A stretch of DNA of 64,000 nt from Sphingobacteriales bacterium (GCA_016192105.1 JACPUV010000022.1:1-64000), one strand, 5' to 3'; positions 28,383 to 36,864 are shown, numbered from the stretch's first letter. Notes: generated by a model not told the origin, from the letters alone. A program made the numbers and translations.

Positions 28383-29288
28383 TTAATTAAAACTGATTTT
28401 GTGATTAAAATGCCACATGATGCCCTTCCAGAAGGAACGCAGGTGCGCTTTCTGGCTTTTGAAAATAAAACTCAGTGTATTCTTGGGAATGGTCAGGAAC
28501 GTAAAATAAAGCAGGAAAACACAATAGCTGAAAAAAGACATATTCCGCTTCATGAACAGGATCCTGTTCTTGGTATGGTAAAAGGTTTTGAAGGGACTGG
28601 CCTTCCCCGTGGTCATGGATTCCTTATGGTAGATCAGGGACTCGGGCTGGTAATATACTTTATAACCTTTTCGTTTGATCTGCTCACACCAGTCGAATTC
28701 TTCATAATAAATAAAGAATTCCTCCGGCAGGCCGCCCACTTCCTCAATGACCTTCCGGGGAACCATCATGCCGCCGCCATGGGCATAGTTTGTTACTTTG
28801 ATCTCATTGTACTGGCCCCTGTCCTCTTCCCCGCAGCCGATCATGGCATTCCGCCCGGTAAATACATTCACCGTCTGGTAACCGGCATATTCAATGGTTC
28901 CTTTATGAAAGAAATAATGGAATTTAGGACTGGCGATACCCGCATCCGGGTAGCGGTCAAAAATCCGGACCAGTCCTTCGAGCAGACCCGGTGTAAACTC
29001 CGTATCATTGTTTACAATGAATAAATAGTCACCCTTCGCCGCCCGGATCCCCACATTATTTCCCCCGGTAAAACCCAGGTTCTTTCCGTTCAGGATGACG
29101 TTCACATCCGGCCGTATGGATTTGAAAAGGGCGGCCGGGTTCTCCTTTGATCCATTATCCACGATAATGATCTCGAGGTTGGGATAGGCGCAATGCTCAT
29201 TGATGGAGCGAAGAAAATCGCAGGTTATTTCCGTAGTATTCCAGGTAAGTGTCACAATAGACACCATTGGAGAAGTTTCCTTCTGCAT
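28383..29288 (-). CDS. Glycosyltransferase family 2 (rhamnosyltransferase-like)
   Basis: A 301-residue protein with SIVTLTWNTTE, IIIVDNGSKE, the NLGFTGGNNVGIRAAKGDY segment and the metal-binding VNNDTEF. These are typical of the WcaA/rhamnosyltransferase branch of GT2. The acceptor region has YYEEFDWCEQIKRKGYK. A hydrophobic patch near residues 255-275 may let it associate with the membrane. It should add a sugar to the lipid-linked repeat unit. It starts 5 bases upstream of the asnB-like start region and lies 72 bases after the sugar-transferase fusion gene. Confidence 0.87.
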   Translation of the reverse strand: MQKETSPMVSIVTLTWNTTEITCDFLRSINEHCAYPNLEIIIVDNGSKENPAALFKSIRPDVNVILNGKNLGFTGGNNVGIRAAKGDYLFIVNNDTEFTPGLLEGLVRIFDRYPDAGIASPKFHYFFHKGTIEYAGYQTVNVFTGRNAMIGCGEEDRGQYNEIKVTNYAHGGGMMVPRKVIEEVGGLPEEFFIYYEEFDWCEQIKRKGYKVYYQPESLIYHKESMTTGKASPFKTFYHTKNRILFMKRNMSFFSYCVFLLYFTFLTIPKNTLSFIFKSQKAHLRSFWKGIMWHFNHKISFN

Positions 29289-29360
29289 AAACTAGTTTTT
29301 AGGGGTACAAAGAATTATAAAGGTAATATCCGGAATCGATAAATCCCAGCTATTACCTGT

Positions 29361-30506
29361 TTAAGCGCCTGATTTCTGGAAAAGCGCGGCCGGGGTTTTG
29401 ACCATGATCCGGATATCGTACATCAGGTTATACTGCCGGGCATACGAAATATCCATGTTTACCCTTTCTTCGGCTGTCATATCCGGGTTCTTCTTCTTAT
29501 TCACCTGCCACAAACCGGTAATCCCTGCCGGGGCCATAAAGCGCTCGACAAATTCATTGGTCGTAAGGGTGGTGGCTTCGTAAATGGGCAGGGGCCGGTT
29601 CCCGACGATTGACATATCCCCTTTTAATACATTCAGCAACTGGGGCAATTCATCAATACTGAATTTGCGCAGGAATTTACCCACGCGGGTAACCCTGGGG
29701 TCGTTGTAGATCTTCAGGAACTTCGCGCCTTTATCGTTGGAACCGTATTTGTTCAGGTGAGAGAGGGCTTCCACTTTCTGGTCCGCATCCACTTCCATGG
29801 TCCTGAACTTAAAGAAACGGAATACTTTGAATCCTTTACCGGCCCTAAGGGAGGTATAAAAAACAGGTCCCTTTGAATCCAGCTTTATAATCAGCGCCAC
29901 CAGGATAAATACCGGCAGGGCCAGTACCAGGATGGCAGCAGAGATCAGGATATCCAGCAGTCTTTTGGCAGTAAATGATTTCGTTTTCTTTGTACTGTCA
30001 ATGGCGGCATACGTCTCTTTCCGGAACAGGGGGGCCGGCGGGTGATTTTTGATCTTCTTTAGGAAAGCGACCTTATTCGCGAAGTTGACACCCCGTTTAT
30101 TCATATTGATCACATCATCGATCATATCGTTAGATTTGATGCAATCGAGGCATTCCTTATCGAGGCATTCCTCATTGTACAGGATGGGGATAGCGGAAAC
30201 CTGGGGCCTCGCTTTCAGAAAGGCAAAAAACCCGGCTAACTGTTCTTTACAAAAAGGAATATCAAATACAATTACATCCGGGACAGCCCCTTTGGCGGCC
30301 AGGATTTTATCGATCAGCAGAATCGTGTCAGTGATGGAACCGGTAACGGATGTGGACTGGAAAAAAGTAGCGAAATGCTGCAGGGAAGTTTCCCGCTGGC
30401 CTATATAAATGCAATTAAGCTGATCCGCCTGGTCCTGGTACACCGGGAACAAATTGTTCCCCTGCCTGTACCGGTCAATGCTTAAAGAGTGGGTTTCGGA
30501 ATACAT
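29361..30506 (-). CDS. Receiver-like domain fused to an initiating sugar (phosphoglycosyl) transferase
   Basis: The 381-residue protein has two parts. Residues about 30-165 look like a degenerate CheY-type receiver: VIVFDIPF places D82 in the phospho-acceptor position, but the usual acidic pair is replaced by I35-G36. Residues about 180-378 are a monotopic bacterial sugar transferase: KRLLDILISAAILVLALPVF membrane hairpin, KVFRFFKFRTM, the catalytic RKFSIDELPQL (D285-E286), SIVGNRP and GITGLWQV. It should move a sugar-1-phosphate onto undecaprenyl phosphate, the first step of repeat-unit synthesis. Only one membrane segment is present, as in PglC-type enzymes. The neighbour upstream is a stand-alone receiver protein. 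An in-frame 15-base duplication lies near 30140-30172 (CLDKECLDC). Confidence 0.85.
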   Translation of the reverse strand: MYSETHSLSIDRYRQGNNLFPVYQDQADQLNCIYIGQRETSLQHFATFFQSTSVTGSITDTILLIDKILAAKGAVPDVIVFDIPFCKEQLAGFFAFLKARPQVSAIPILYNEECLDKECLDCIKSNDMIDDVINMNKRGVNFANKVAFLKKIKNHPPAPLFRKETYAAIDSTKKTKSFTAKRLLDILISAAILVLALPVFILVALIIKLDSKGPVFYTSLRAGKGFKVFRFFKFRTMEVDADQKVEALSHLNKYGSNDKGAKFLKIYNDPRVTRVGKFLRKFSIDELPQLLNVLKGDMSIVGNRPLPIYEATTLTTNEFVERFMAPAGITGLWQVNKKKNPDMTAEERVNMDISYARQYNLMYDIRIMVKTPAALFQKSGA

Positions 30507-30560
30507 CTGGATAAGTTTGGTTTAATATAATGGTTACGGTTATGGTTTTTGTTTCGTCCT

Positions 30561-30941
30561 TTAGTTATTCACCATTTCGGTGTGCAGGTGGTATTCCACC
30601 CGTTTTAATAAATCCGGCGGACTGAACGGTTTATTAATACATGCATCCGCTTTGAGATCAGCCAGGCTATTGGCATTCAATTCCGGCTTCTGTCCTGATA
30701 ATACAAAAACAGGCTTCCGGTACAATACACTTGACTTGATATACTCAATGAACTCAAAACTTTCTTTTTCCTGGGAATCAATATCCACGATTACCATGCT
30801 GATATCACTGTTCTTCCTCACATAATCCATCCCGGTATATACATCCGCCACGGCAATAAAATCATACCGCGCCGATAAAACCGTTTGCAACAAGTAACTC
30901 ATCGGCCTGCTGCCACAAATAATTAAAATTGTCTTTCTCAT
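30561..30941 (-). CDS. Single-domain response-regulator-like (receiver) protein with lost acidic pair
   Basis: The 126-residue protein has a CheY-like fold pattern: VIVDID (D53 as acceptor), FVLSG (S82 switch residue) and INKPFSPPDL (K104). The N-terminal Asp/Glu pair that binds magnesium is replaced by C9-G10. There is no output domain. It lies 54 bases upstream of the receiver-like/sugar-transferase fusion and is the first gene of the polysaccharide operon. It may act as a protein-protein regulator of that enzyme rather than as a normal phospho-switch. No histidine kinase gene is adjacent. Confidence 0.8.
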   Translation of the reverse strand: MRKTILIICGSRPMSYLLQTVLSARYDFIAVADVYTGMDYVRKNSDISMVIVDIDSQEKESFEFIEYIKSSVLYRKPVFVLSGQKPELNANSLADLKADACINKPFSPPDLLKRVEYHLHTEMVNN

Positions 30942-31250
30942 TGTACAGGGGTTCAGGATTAATGTTTATAGGTTTACTATTCCGCATTAATCATAGTACT
31001 GGACAAAGACAATCGCCTTTAAATCTTCTGATTTTAATTAGGATCTTGAAAAAGGTTCTGTAGGAGAATTGGTACGGTCATTCAAAGGAGGAGAGAAATA
31101 AGTATTTCTACTGAAAATAAAATAGAAATTCTACTGGAGTAAAAATACAAACATTTAGTTGTTACTTCAAAGCAAAACGCAAAGAATATTTTTGAATTCC
31201 GGCAGCAGTTCCAGCCGAATATTATAATTAACTTAGATTCAGTTAATTAT
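30942..31250. other. Intergenic region upstream of the receiver/sugar-transferase operon
   Basis: About 310 AT-rich bases lie between the nuclease-family gene (ending at 31251) and the operon start at 30941. I find no open frame of note. A possible minus-strand promoter is described separately. The remainder would be a leader of about 200 bases with no obvious hairpin-terminator. Confidence 0.5.
31140..31171 (-). promoter_or_regulatory. Possible Bacteroidota-type promoter for the polysaccharide operon
   Basis: Read on the minus strand, TTTG (complement of 31168-31171) is followed after 20 bases by TATTTTTA (complement of 31140-31147). This matches the Bacteroidota pattern TTTG / TAnnTTTG with one mismatch at the last base. 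It lies about 200 bases upstream of the receiver gene. AT-rich DNA makes chance matches likely. Confidence 0.3.
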
Positions 31251-32339
31251 CTATAATTTATAATCTGCAAGCAGCGGAAAATGATCGGAATAAACCGTTT
31301 CGGGGCAACGATAATTTACCAGTTCCAGTTCTTTACCGGCAAATATATAGTCGATCCGCAGCGAGGGGGAAATAAAGCGGTAGGTTCTGCCCAGGCCCCT
31401 CCCCTTTCCCAGGAAAGCATCCCTTAGTCCGCCCCGCAGGCGGAAATAGGCATAGGAATTCGGGATATCGCCCAGGTCGCTGCAAACAATGAGCGGGTAG
31501 GGACTGCTCCCGAACTCCTGCCGCGCAAGATCCGCCTGCAGATTCCGGAGCCGGTAGCTGTTTTTCAATTTATTAAATACGCTGGTCTTCAATTTTACCC
31601 TTCCCGGTTCCTGGAAATCATCCTGGTTAAAACCCGGGGATTCGAGGTGAGCGTTGAATACCCTTATAACTTTATCATTATATTTAATATCAGCATAACA
31701 AAGACCCTCCGAGTGGACCCTCAGCTCGTTCCGGAAGTCTTTTGCCGCCAGGATCGGGTGTTTTGAGAAAATGGCCAGTCCGTACTGGAATTTGCCTTCA
31801 AAAAGTTCCGTTGACGGGTAAAAATGATAATAAGTAAAGCCCCGGGCCTGTAATGCAGGGATGGTTGCCTCGTAATACCGGGGGTCCCTGCATTCAAAAT
31901 ATTCCTGTAAGCAGAGTACATCCGCTTCCGCTGATTCAATAAAATCCAGCATCCGCTTCCGGTAACTCTGGCCCCCTCTTTTTTCTTTATTCCGTTCATC
32001 CCAGCGGGACACATTCCAGGACAATACCCGGATCGTTTCTTCCGGTTTGTATGCGGATGCCGCTTTAAAATTCAGGGGGAACAGGACCGATACCTGTTGC
32101 CAGCCCAGGAGCAGGGAAAGCCCACAGAAAAGAGCCCAGCGGGAGCGCCGGATCGCCCAGAACAGGAGCAGTATCAGTAAAAGAGCCAGCAGCAGGGGGA
32201 AGGCCAGGCCCAGGATCGCGATAAACCAGGTAGTCCCGGAACCCAGCCAGGGAAGCAGGCAAACGAGGAGGTAGAATACAGCAGTTGCCAGCGTAAGCAG
32301 CACCCCGGTCATTTTCCAAAAAGAGGATCGTTTATTCAA
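31251..32339 (-). CDS. Endonuclease/exonuclease/phosphatase-family membrane protein
   Basis: The 362-residue protein has three N-terminal membrane helices (about 8-90). An EEP-family catalytic domain follows: VLSWNVSRWDE, CLQEYFE (metal-binding Glu), IVCSDLGDIPNSYAY and the C-terminal SDHFPL (catalytic His). This membrane-linked EEP layout is common in Bacteroidota, and its substrate (nucleic acid, phospholipid or sugar phosphate) is not known. The family GDFND segment reads SDLGD here, so the Asn of the active site appears changed to Gly. The gene stands alone, 310 bases upstream of the polysaccharide operon and divergent from the integrase gene. Confidence 0.82.
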   Translation of the reverse strand: MNKRSSFWKMTGVLLTLATAVFYLLVCLLPWLGSGTTWFIAILGLAFPLLLALLLILLLFWAIRRSRWALFCGLSLLLGWQQVSVLFPLNFKAASAYKPEETIRVLSWNVSRWDERNKEKRGGQSYRKRMLDFIESAEADVLCLQEYFECRDPRYYEATIPALQARGFTYYHFYPSTELFEGKFQYGLAIFSKHPILAAKDFRNELRVHSEGLCYADIKYNDKVIRVFNAHLESPGFNQDDFQEPGRVKLKTSVFNKLKNSYRLRNLQADLARQEFGSSPYPLIVCSDLGDIPNSYAYFRLRGGLRDAFLGKGRGLGRTYRFISPSLRIDYIFAGKELELVNYRCPETVYSDHFPLLADYKL

Positions 32340-32557
32340 GGCTGTTATCGTTTAGGGAAGCAGCAATGTTAAACAAAATAGTACAAACAGGCCGTTTCGG
32401 TTCCCGGCGGAGCCATGAGGAAACTACCGGCAATAAATAACACTTCCTCCCGGAACCCGGTACTGCCCCGGAAACCGGATTGTAAGCTTCCCGAACCCCT
32501 TCCCTGGCCCGGGACCCTGAGTTCCTGCGGTGAAGCACCTGGATACCTTTAGCAAAA

Positions 32558-33649
32558 ATGAATAAACCCAGCTCCATCCCCCTGCTCCCGGAATTCAGAA
32601 AATTTATACTCGCATCCCGGACCGGCCGGCGGCTGATGCCTTCGGGCAGGAAGATCCGGAAATCGACCATTGCTAATTATGAAACCACGTTTATCCTGCT
32701 TTCCCGGTTTGAAAAGCGGTTTGGAGAACCCTTGCAAATCCAGTTTGTACACCGGGCCTCGCTGCGCCAGTCGGACCAGGTGCGCCATTACTGGCAGCAG
32801 GTTTACAAAAAGTTCCTCGATTTTCTATACCAGCAAAGGAATGTCTATGATAATTATGCCGGCAGTGTACTGAAAGTCCTGAAGACCTTTTTGCGTTACC
32901 TGAGTCTTTACCGGAATCTCCCGACCGGCGATTTTTACAAAACCATTCATGTACCCCGGGAAAGTTTTATCCCGGCCATCCTTTCGCCGGAGCAGCTCAG
33001 GTACCTGATAGCCGACGAGGAGTTCGCCGGGACCCTGTCACCCACTTTACGCAGGATCAAGGATGTTTTTGTATTCGGCTGCACGGTCGGGTTAAGATAC
33101 CAGGACCTGATGAATCTTAAAAAAACAAATTTACAGGTAAGTCCCGCTGCCGTATCCCTGATACAGCACACGAAGAAAACCGGGACTGAAGTCTGTATTC
33201 CGTTGCCGGCTTATGCCATTTCGATATTAGGCCGGCTAAAAAAAAGGGGCAGTGTCTATCTTTTACCCCGGGTAGCCGGATCCAATTTCAATATGCAGGT
33301 AAAGAAGCTGATCAGGGCGGCAGGCTGGGATTATTATTGGCCCAAATACCGTCAGCGCAGGGGCGAGCAGATCGAGATAAGGACCCGGGAGGGTGAGCCG
33401 TATCGTTTTTATGATCATATCACCGCGCATACGATGCGCCGGACTGCGATCACCACGCTTCTTTTATTGGGGGTTGATGAAAATACGGTGCGACGAATAT
33501 CGGGACATGCCCCCGGGAGCAAGGAGTTTTACCGGTACGTTGTGATATCGCAGGATTTTCTGACCAAAAAAATATTGGATGCCTATGCCCGGCTATTATC
33601 ACCCGATTGGGACCCTGCGCTCTGCGGGTTAAAGGATAAAACCAGTTAA
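32558..33649 (+). CDS. Tyrosine recombinase/integrase
   Basis: A 363-residue protein with an N-terminal SAM-like core-binding domain (about 35-125) and a C-terminal catalytic domain. Catalytic residues are visible: R179 (VGLRYQDL), H291 and R294 (HTMRR), H317 (SGHAPG) and Y325 or Y327 (EFYRYV). This matches Bacteroidota mobile-element and XerD-like integrases. A TACCTTTA at 32544-32551 resembles a -7 element close to the start. The gene lies 95 bases upstream of an orphan RHS toxin tip on the same strand, so it may be tied to mobility or shuffling of the toxin cassettes. A matching attachment site was not found. Confidence 0.88.
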   Translation: MNKPSSIPLLPEFRKFILASRTGRRLMPSGRKIRKSTIANYETTFILLSRFEKRFGEPLQIQFVHRASLRQSDQVRHYWQQVYKKFLDFLYQQRNVYDNYAGSVLKVLKTFLRYLSLYRNLPTGDFYKTIHVPRESFIPAILSPEQLRYLIADEEFAGTLSPTLRRIKDVFVFGCTVGLRYQDLMNLKKTNLQVSPAAVSLIQHTKKTGTEVCIPLPAYAISILGRLKKRGSVYLLPRVAGSNFNMQVKKLIRAAGWDYYWPKYRQRRGEQIEIRTREGEPYRFYDHITAHTMRRTAITTLLLLGVDENTVRRISGHAPGSKEFYRYVVISQDFLTKKILDAYARLLSPDWDPALCGLKDKTS

Positions 33650-33744
33650 AACCCGGCATTTTAGTCCTATATTTAGGGAATACAGCTCTTTGAAAACCCC
33701 GGCCGGGCAAGGCTTCCGGGCGAATCCGCTCAAGTCCCTTTGGG

Positions 33745-34815
33745 ATGCAGATGCCGGGCCGTAAGTACGAAGCGCAAAGCGGGTATAGGTATGGGTTTAA
33801 TGGGAAGGAGAAGGATAATGAGGCTAAAGGGGAGGGTAATCAGCAAGATTACGGTTTAAGAATATATGATACAAGGCTTGGTAAATTTTTAAGCGTTGAC
33901 CCTATATTTAAAAGTTACCCGATGCTGACCCCTTATCAGTTTGCTTCCAATGTTCCAATTTGGTGTATTGACTTAGATGGAGGAGAAAGTAAAACTGCAA
34001 CTGAGTATCTCGTTGATTTTATTAATTGGCTTGGGCAAAGTGATAATTCATTGGAAGAAATTAATAAGGGGAAAGGACCAATTGGCGAAAAAATAGCCTC
34101 ATTTAATAAAAATGTCAATCCGGTTGGTGTGCTTTGGTATGGGGGGTATCAAACAGTTACTGGTAATGATTTTGATACAAAGTTACCCGCTCAAGGAGGG
34201 AGGTTAAAAGGAGTTTCTGATCTTGGCGTTAATGCAATAATGTATGCGTCTGGGGAAAAATTCCTCGGCATGTTTAATTCTACACCAGCATTGGAAGGTG
34301 AAATGAATCTAAACCGACAAGCGTTATCGACATCAGCCAAAATTGAAGAAAAAGTTGTAGAAAAATCTACAACTACTGTAATGAATAAACCAGTACCAAG
34401 ACCTTCTTGGAGCCAATCGGAAAATTATGTTGGAACTTTTCTAAAAAATCAAACAGGGCAAGAGTTTAAACCGCAGGTCTCATTTTTAGGAAGAACTGAA
34501 GTTAAATATGGAAGAGCTGGATCTGCTAGACCTGACTTTTATAACGCCTCACTTAACGAAGCTGTAGAAGTAAAAAATTATAATTTGGCAAACAATATAA
34601 ACGGATTAGTAAAAAGTATTGTTGATCAAGCCAATTACAGGTTAAACAATCTGCCTCTAGGTACAAAACAAACATTCTATATTGATACAAGAGGACAAGG
34701 ACTATCTTTCCAGGCTTATACTCAAGCTAAGAGCACCATTATAAGTGCAATAACAGCAAAAGTAAACTCTGCCTTGAGTATTGGTCAAAATCTAAATATT
34801 ATCTTTATAAAATAA
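33745..34815 (+). CDS. Orphan RHS tip with PD-(D/E)XK-like nuclease toxin domain
   Basis: The 356-residue reading frame starts within RHS-core sequence. SSPFG precedes the ATG in frame, and RYGFNGKEKDNE, YGLRIYDTRLGKFLSVDP and IDLDGGE follow, all matching the end of the large RHS protein at 37412-46405. A stop codon lies a few codons further upstream, so the N-terminal shell is missing. The C-terminal part (about 230-356) carries ARPDFYN with D264 and AVEVKNY with E275 and K277, a PD-(D/E)XK nuclease pattern. A small immunity-like gene begins 6 bases downstream. I read it as a silent or recombination-donor toxin cassette. Whether it is translated is uncertain. Its DNA is markedly AT-rich compared with the RHS shell genes. 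Confidence 0.75.
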   Translation: MQMPGRKYEAQSGYRYGFNGKEKDNEAKGEGNQQDYGLRIYDTRLGKFLSVDPIFKSYPMLTPYQFASNVPIWCIDLDGGESKTATEYLVDFINWLGQSDNSLEEINKGKGPIGEKIASFNKNVNPVGVLWYGGYQTVTGNDFDTKLPAQGGRLKGVSDLGVNAIMYASGEKFLGMFNSTPALEGEMNLNRQALSTSAKIEEKVVEKSTTTVMNKPVPRPSWSQSENYVGTFLKNQTGQEFKPQVSFLGRTEVKYGRAGSARPDFYNASLNEAVEVKNYNLANNINGLVKSIVDQANYRLNNLPLGTKQTFYIDTRGQGLSFQAYTQAKSTIISAITAKVNSALSIGQNLNIIFIK

Positions 34816-34821
34816 TTAATA

Positions 34822-35283
34822 ATGGTTGGATTGAAAATTGAAAATGATTTTTATTTGATAGGTACGGCTGAATTTCTTATTTCGTTTTTTGATAATATTC
34901 ACTATCATTTAGAAAGAAATAAGCACTGGGGGGAAAGATATCCTTTACTGCTTAATAGTTTATATACGAACGGAAAACTTTGTGTTTCAGATATAGATAA
35001 AGCAGTTGAAGAACTTCTTGAAATTAAGGACAAATTTAAAGCCATAAAAGCACATGAGGCGATTTGGGATATCAATGATTTGAAAAAAGTTGCACTAGAA
35101 ACTACTTCTCAAGTTAAAGCGAATTCTAATCTCGCTGAGTATTTCATTACTCCCGATGGCATAAATATTTTTGACATTTTTTTTGAGGCATTTGAGATTA
35201 GTAAAATATATAAATGGGATGTTATTATTTGGAACATGTTCAAATCTATGAATGATCAACCAAAGCCAAGTCAAAATAAATAA
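34822..35283 (+). CDS. Imm70-like immunity protein for the nuclease cassette
   Basis: The 153-residue acidic soluble protein has IGTAEFLISFFDNIHYHLE, WGERYPLLLNSLYTNGKL, AIWDINDLKK and AEYFITPDG. From memory these match the immunity protein 70 (Imm70) pattern found beside polymorphic toxins. It starts 6 bases after the toxin-domain stop on the same strand, the usual toxin-immunity order. It should bind and neutralise the nuclease domain in the cytoplasm. The family call rests on recall of motifs, not on a search. Confidence 0.65.
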   Translation: MVGLKIENDFYLIGTAEFLISFFDNIHYHLERNKHWGERYPLLLNSLYTNGKLCVSDIDKAVEELLEIKDKFKAIKAHEAIWDINDLKKVALETTSQVKANSNLAEYFITPDGINIFDIFFEAFEISKIYKWDVIIWNMFKSMNDQPKPSQNK

Positions 35284-35354
35284 CTTGGTTACAGCGATTG
35301 GGCTGTTTGGAATTAATACTATGTTGTTTATTGGAAAGGACTGAGATTAAAATT

Positions 35355-35672
35355 TCAAATTAGGCGATGCCATAATAGAATCACCTGAAGTTCAGCTTTT
35401 TTATTTATTTCTGCCAGCTCCAGTAAACTTGAAAGAGATTCAAACTCCCAAAGATATATCCCGGGGTTTTGTGAATTAATTCCTTTTTTTATTATATGAT
35501 AGTTTAGATTTTTTGTACCCAGAAAGAGCTTTACTTTACTAAGATAATTTTCGACTGTATCAACGGGGCCAGGCCAGTCATTAATAGCCTGTAGTAATAA
35601 GTCAATGATTTTACGTGCCTCGTCACTAGTGCCTTTAGCCTCGCGCAACTCATATAATTCATCAGTTTTCAT
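35355..35672 (-). CDS. Putative immunity protein for the second orphan RHS cassette
   Basis: I choose the ATG at 35670-35672 (105 residues). An upstream TTG at 35691-35693 would add seven residues and overlap the RHS-tip gene. The product is small and soluble (KTDELYELREAKGT, ENYLSKVKLF, GIYLWEFESL), and I recognise no family. It follows the stop of the RHS-tip gene by 13 bases on the same strand. This is the position and size of a cognate immunity gene. The function is inferred from context only. Confidence 0.55.
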   Translation of the reverse strand: MKTDELYELREAKGTSDEARKIIDLLLQAINDWPGPVDTVENYLSKVKLFLGTKNLNYHIIKKGINSQNPGIYLWEFESLSSLLELAEINKKAELQVILLWHRLI

Positions 35673-35685
35673 ACTACATTTTTTG

Positions 35686-36639
35686 CTATTCAATTATTTT
35701 ATTTTTCCCTTTTAAGAATTGCTTGCTCCAACCCATCTGCTTGATCTTGCTGTCAAAGTACAAACCTGTTTCTTTATGAAGGAAGTAGTGTATTTCAACT
35801 TTTCCCCCGTTTAAATACCCGGCATCATAAACCTTTATCCAAGTTCCATTACTTCGCTGCGCCTTTAAAGCACCAAGCATACCTTCATTCTTAATTTGGG
35901 CAGAGATCGTCCCCATTGACTTAAATGACGAATTTCGTATATCTATTGCATTCCCTAATGGATATTCCCGAACTTTTGCTAATTTTAAACCATTCACTGG
36001 TAAATATGACATCAGTATTCCGGCGTAAGCTCCAGCAGCACCTTTTAATGCTCGATGCTTGTTTTCGTACAACCGTATTGTGTATACTTGAATACCTATT
36101 TTAAATGGATCTGAGATGTTAGGGTTACTAAAACCTTCCCAGTCTGCGGCTAATATAGCTCTTGAATTTTTACTCCAAGACCATTGCCAATAATAAAGTC
36201 GAAAATAATCTCGGGCAGTCGTTTGAAATTCTAAAGCCTCATTAATTGTGAGTTTATTTTTTATTGCATATTCTTTTGCTTCTTGAATGACCTTTTCTTG
36301 ATTCGCTTTATCATTATAATTAGCGCCCTCCGTTTGTGCAATAACTTGTGCATTCTTTCTTGCAAGTTTAACGGCATCTAAAAGTTGTGTGTTAGAAAGA
36401 TATTTTGCTGTGTCGGCCCCGGCATTGTCAATATTCCAAATAGGGCTATTCCCGAAAGTGGCATATGGGCTTTCATACTCCTTAAATACAGGATCCACAT
36501 TCCACCTCCTCGCAATCCTGCTATCATACTGCCAATATTCAGCAGTAGTTATATTCGGCCCGATCTCCGGTGATTTCTCCTGCCCGTTTATGGAAAACCT
36601 GTACTTCTCTGTACTAAGGTTCCGCCCCGGCGTAGTCAT
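35686..36639 (-). CDS. Orphan RHS tip with unrecognised C-terminal toxin domain
   Basis: The 317-residue frame opens with TTPGRNLSTEKYRFSINGQE, matching the MPSRNYSTERYRYGFNGKE stretch of the full RHS protein. YDSRIARRWNVDP and NSPIWNIDNAGAD then mark the end of the RHS core. RHS-like residues (YFFGM) continue upstream of the ATG, and a TGA lies about 20 codons further up, so the gene is 5'-truncated. The last 200 residues have no family I recognise. The final stretch has KVEIHYFLHKETGLYFDSKI, reminiscent of small beta-rich toxin tips. A small putative immunity gene follows. It is probably a displaced cassette of the large RHS protein. Confidence 0.68.
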   Translation of the reverse strand: MTTPGRNLSTEKYRFSINGQEKSPEIGPNITTAEYWQYDSRIARRWNVDPVFKEYESPYATFGNSPIWNIDNAGADTAKYLSNTQLLDAVKLARKNAQVIAQTEGANYNDKANQEKVIQEAKEYAIKNKLTINEALEFQTTARDYFRLYYWQWSWSKNSRAILAADWEGFSNPNISDPFKIGIQVYTIRLYENKHRALKGAAGAYAGILMSYLPVNGLKLAKVREYPLGNAIDIRNSSFKSMGTISAQIKNEGMLGALKAQRSNGTWIKVYDAGYLNGGKVEIHYFLHKETGLYFDSKIKQMGWSKQFLKGKNKIIE

Positions 36640-36749
36640 CCCAAAGAAATACCAAGCGGACCACCGATAGGCTCTCCGGATGGGGCTTTCAGAGAACTGT
36701 CAAGCCCATTAAATTTATGCAATTTTTTGATGAATGTGGGATTTTACAG

Positions 36750-36864
36750 GATCCGGTTCAGCTGATCATAATGATAGTTATTGAGCTTTGCGGCCCCCGC
36801 CCCGGCATATTCACCGCCCTGGCAGAAATATTATCGTTATAAAGCGGCGCGGAATTCTATAACA
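36750..36864 (-). pseudogene. RHS core remnant, copy A
   Basis: Read on the minus strand, this encodes APLYNDNISARAVN, and then in another frame NNYHYDQLNRI. It matches the APLYNGNISAMAVN ... LYNYHYDQLNRIVAM segment of the intact RHS gene (about 39245-39360). A frameshift in a G-run breaks the frame. Homology to RHS stops near 36864, where a GC-rich hairpin sequence takes over. The surrounding stretch 36640-36972 holds no other gene. Confidence 0.8.
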
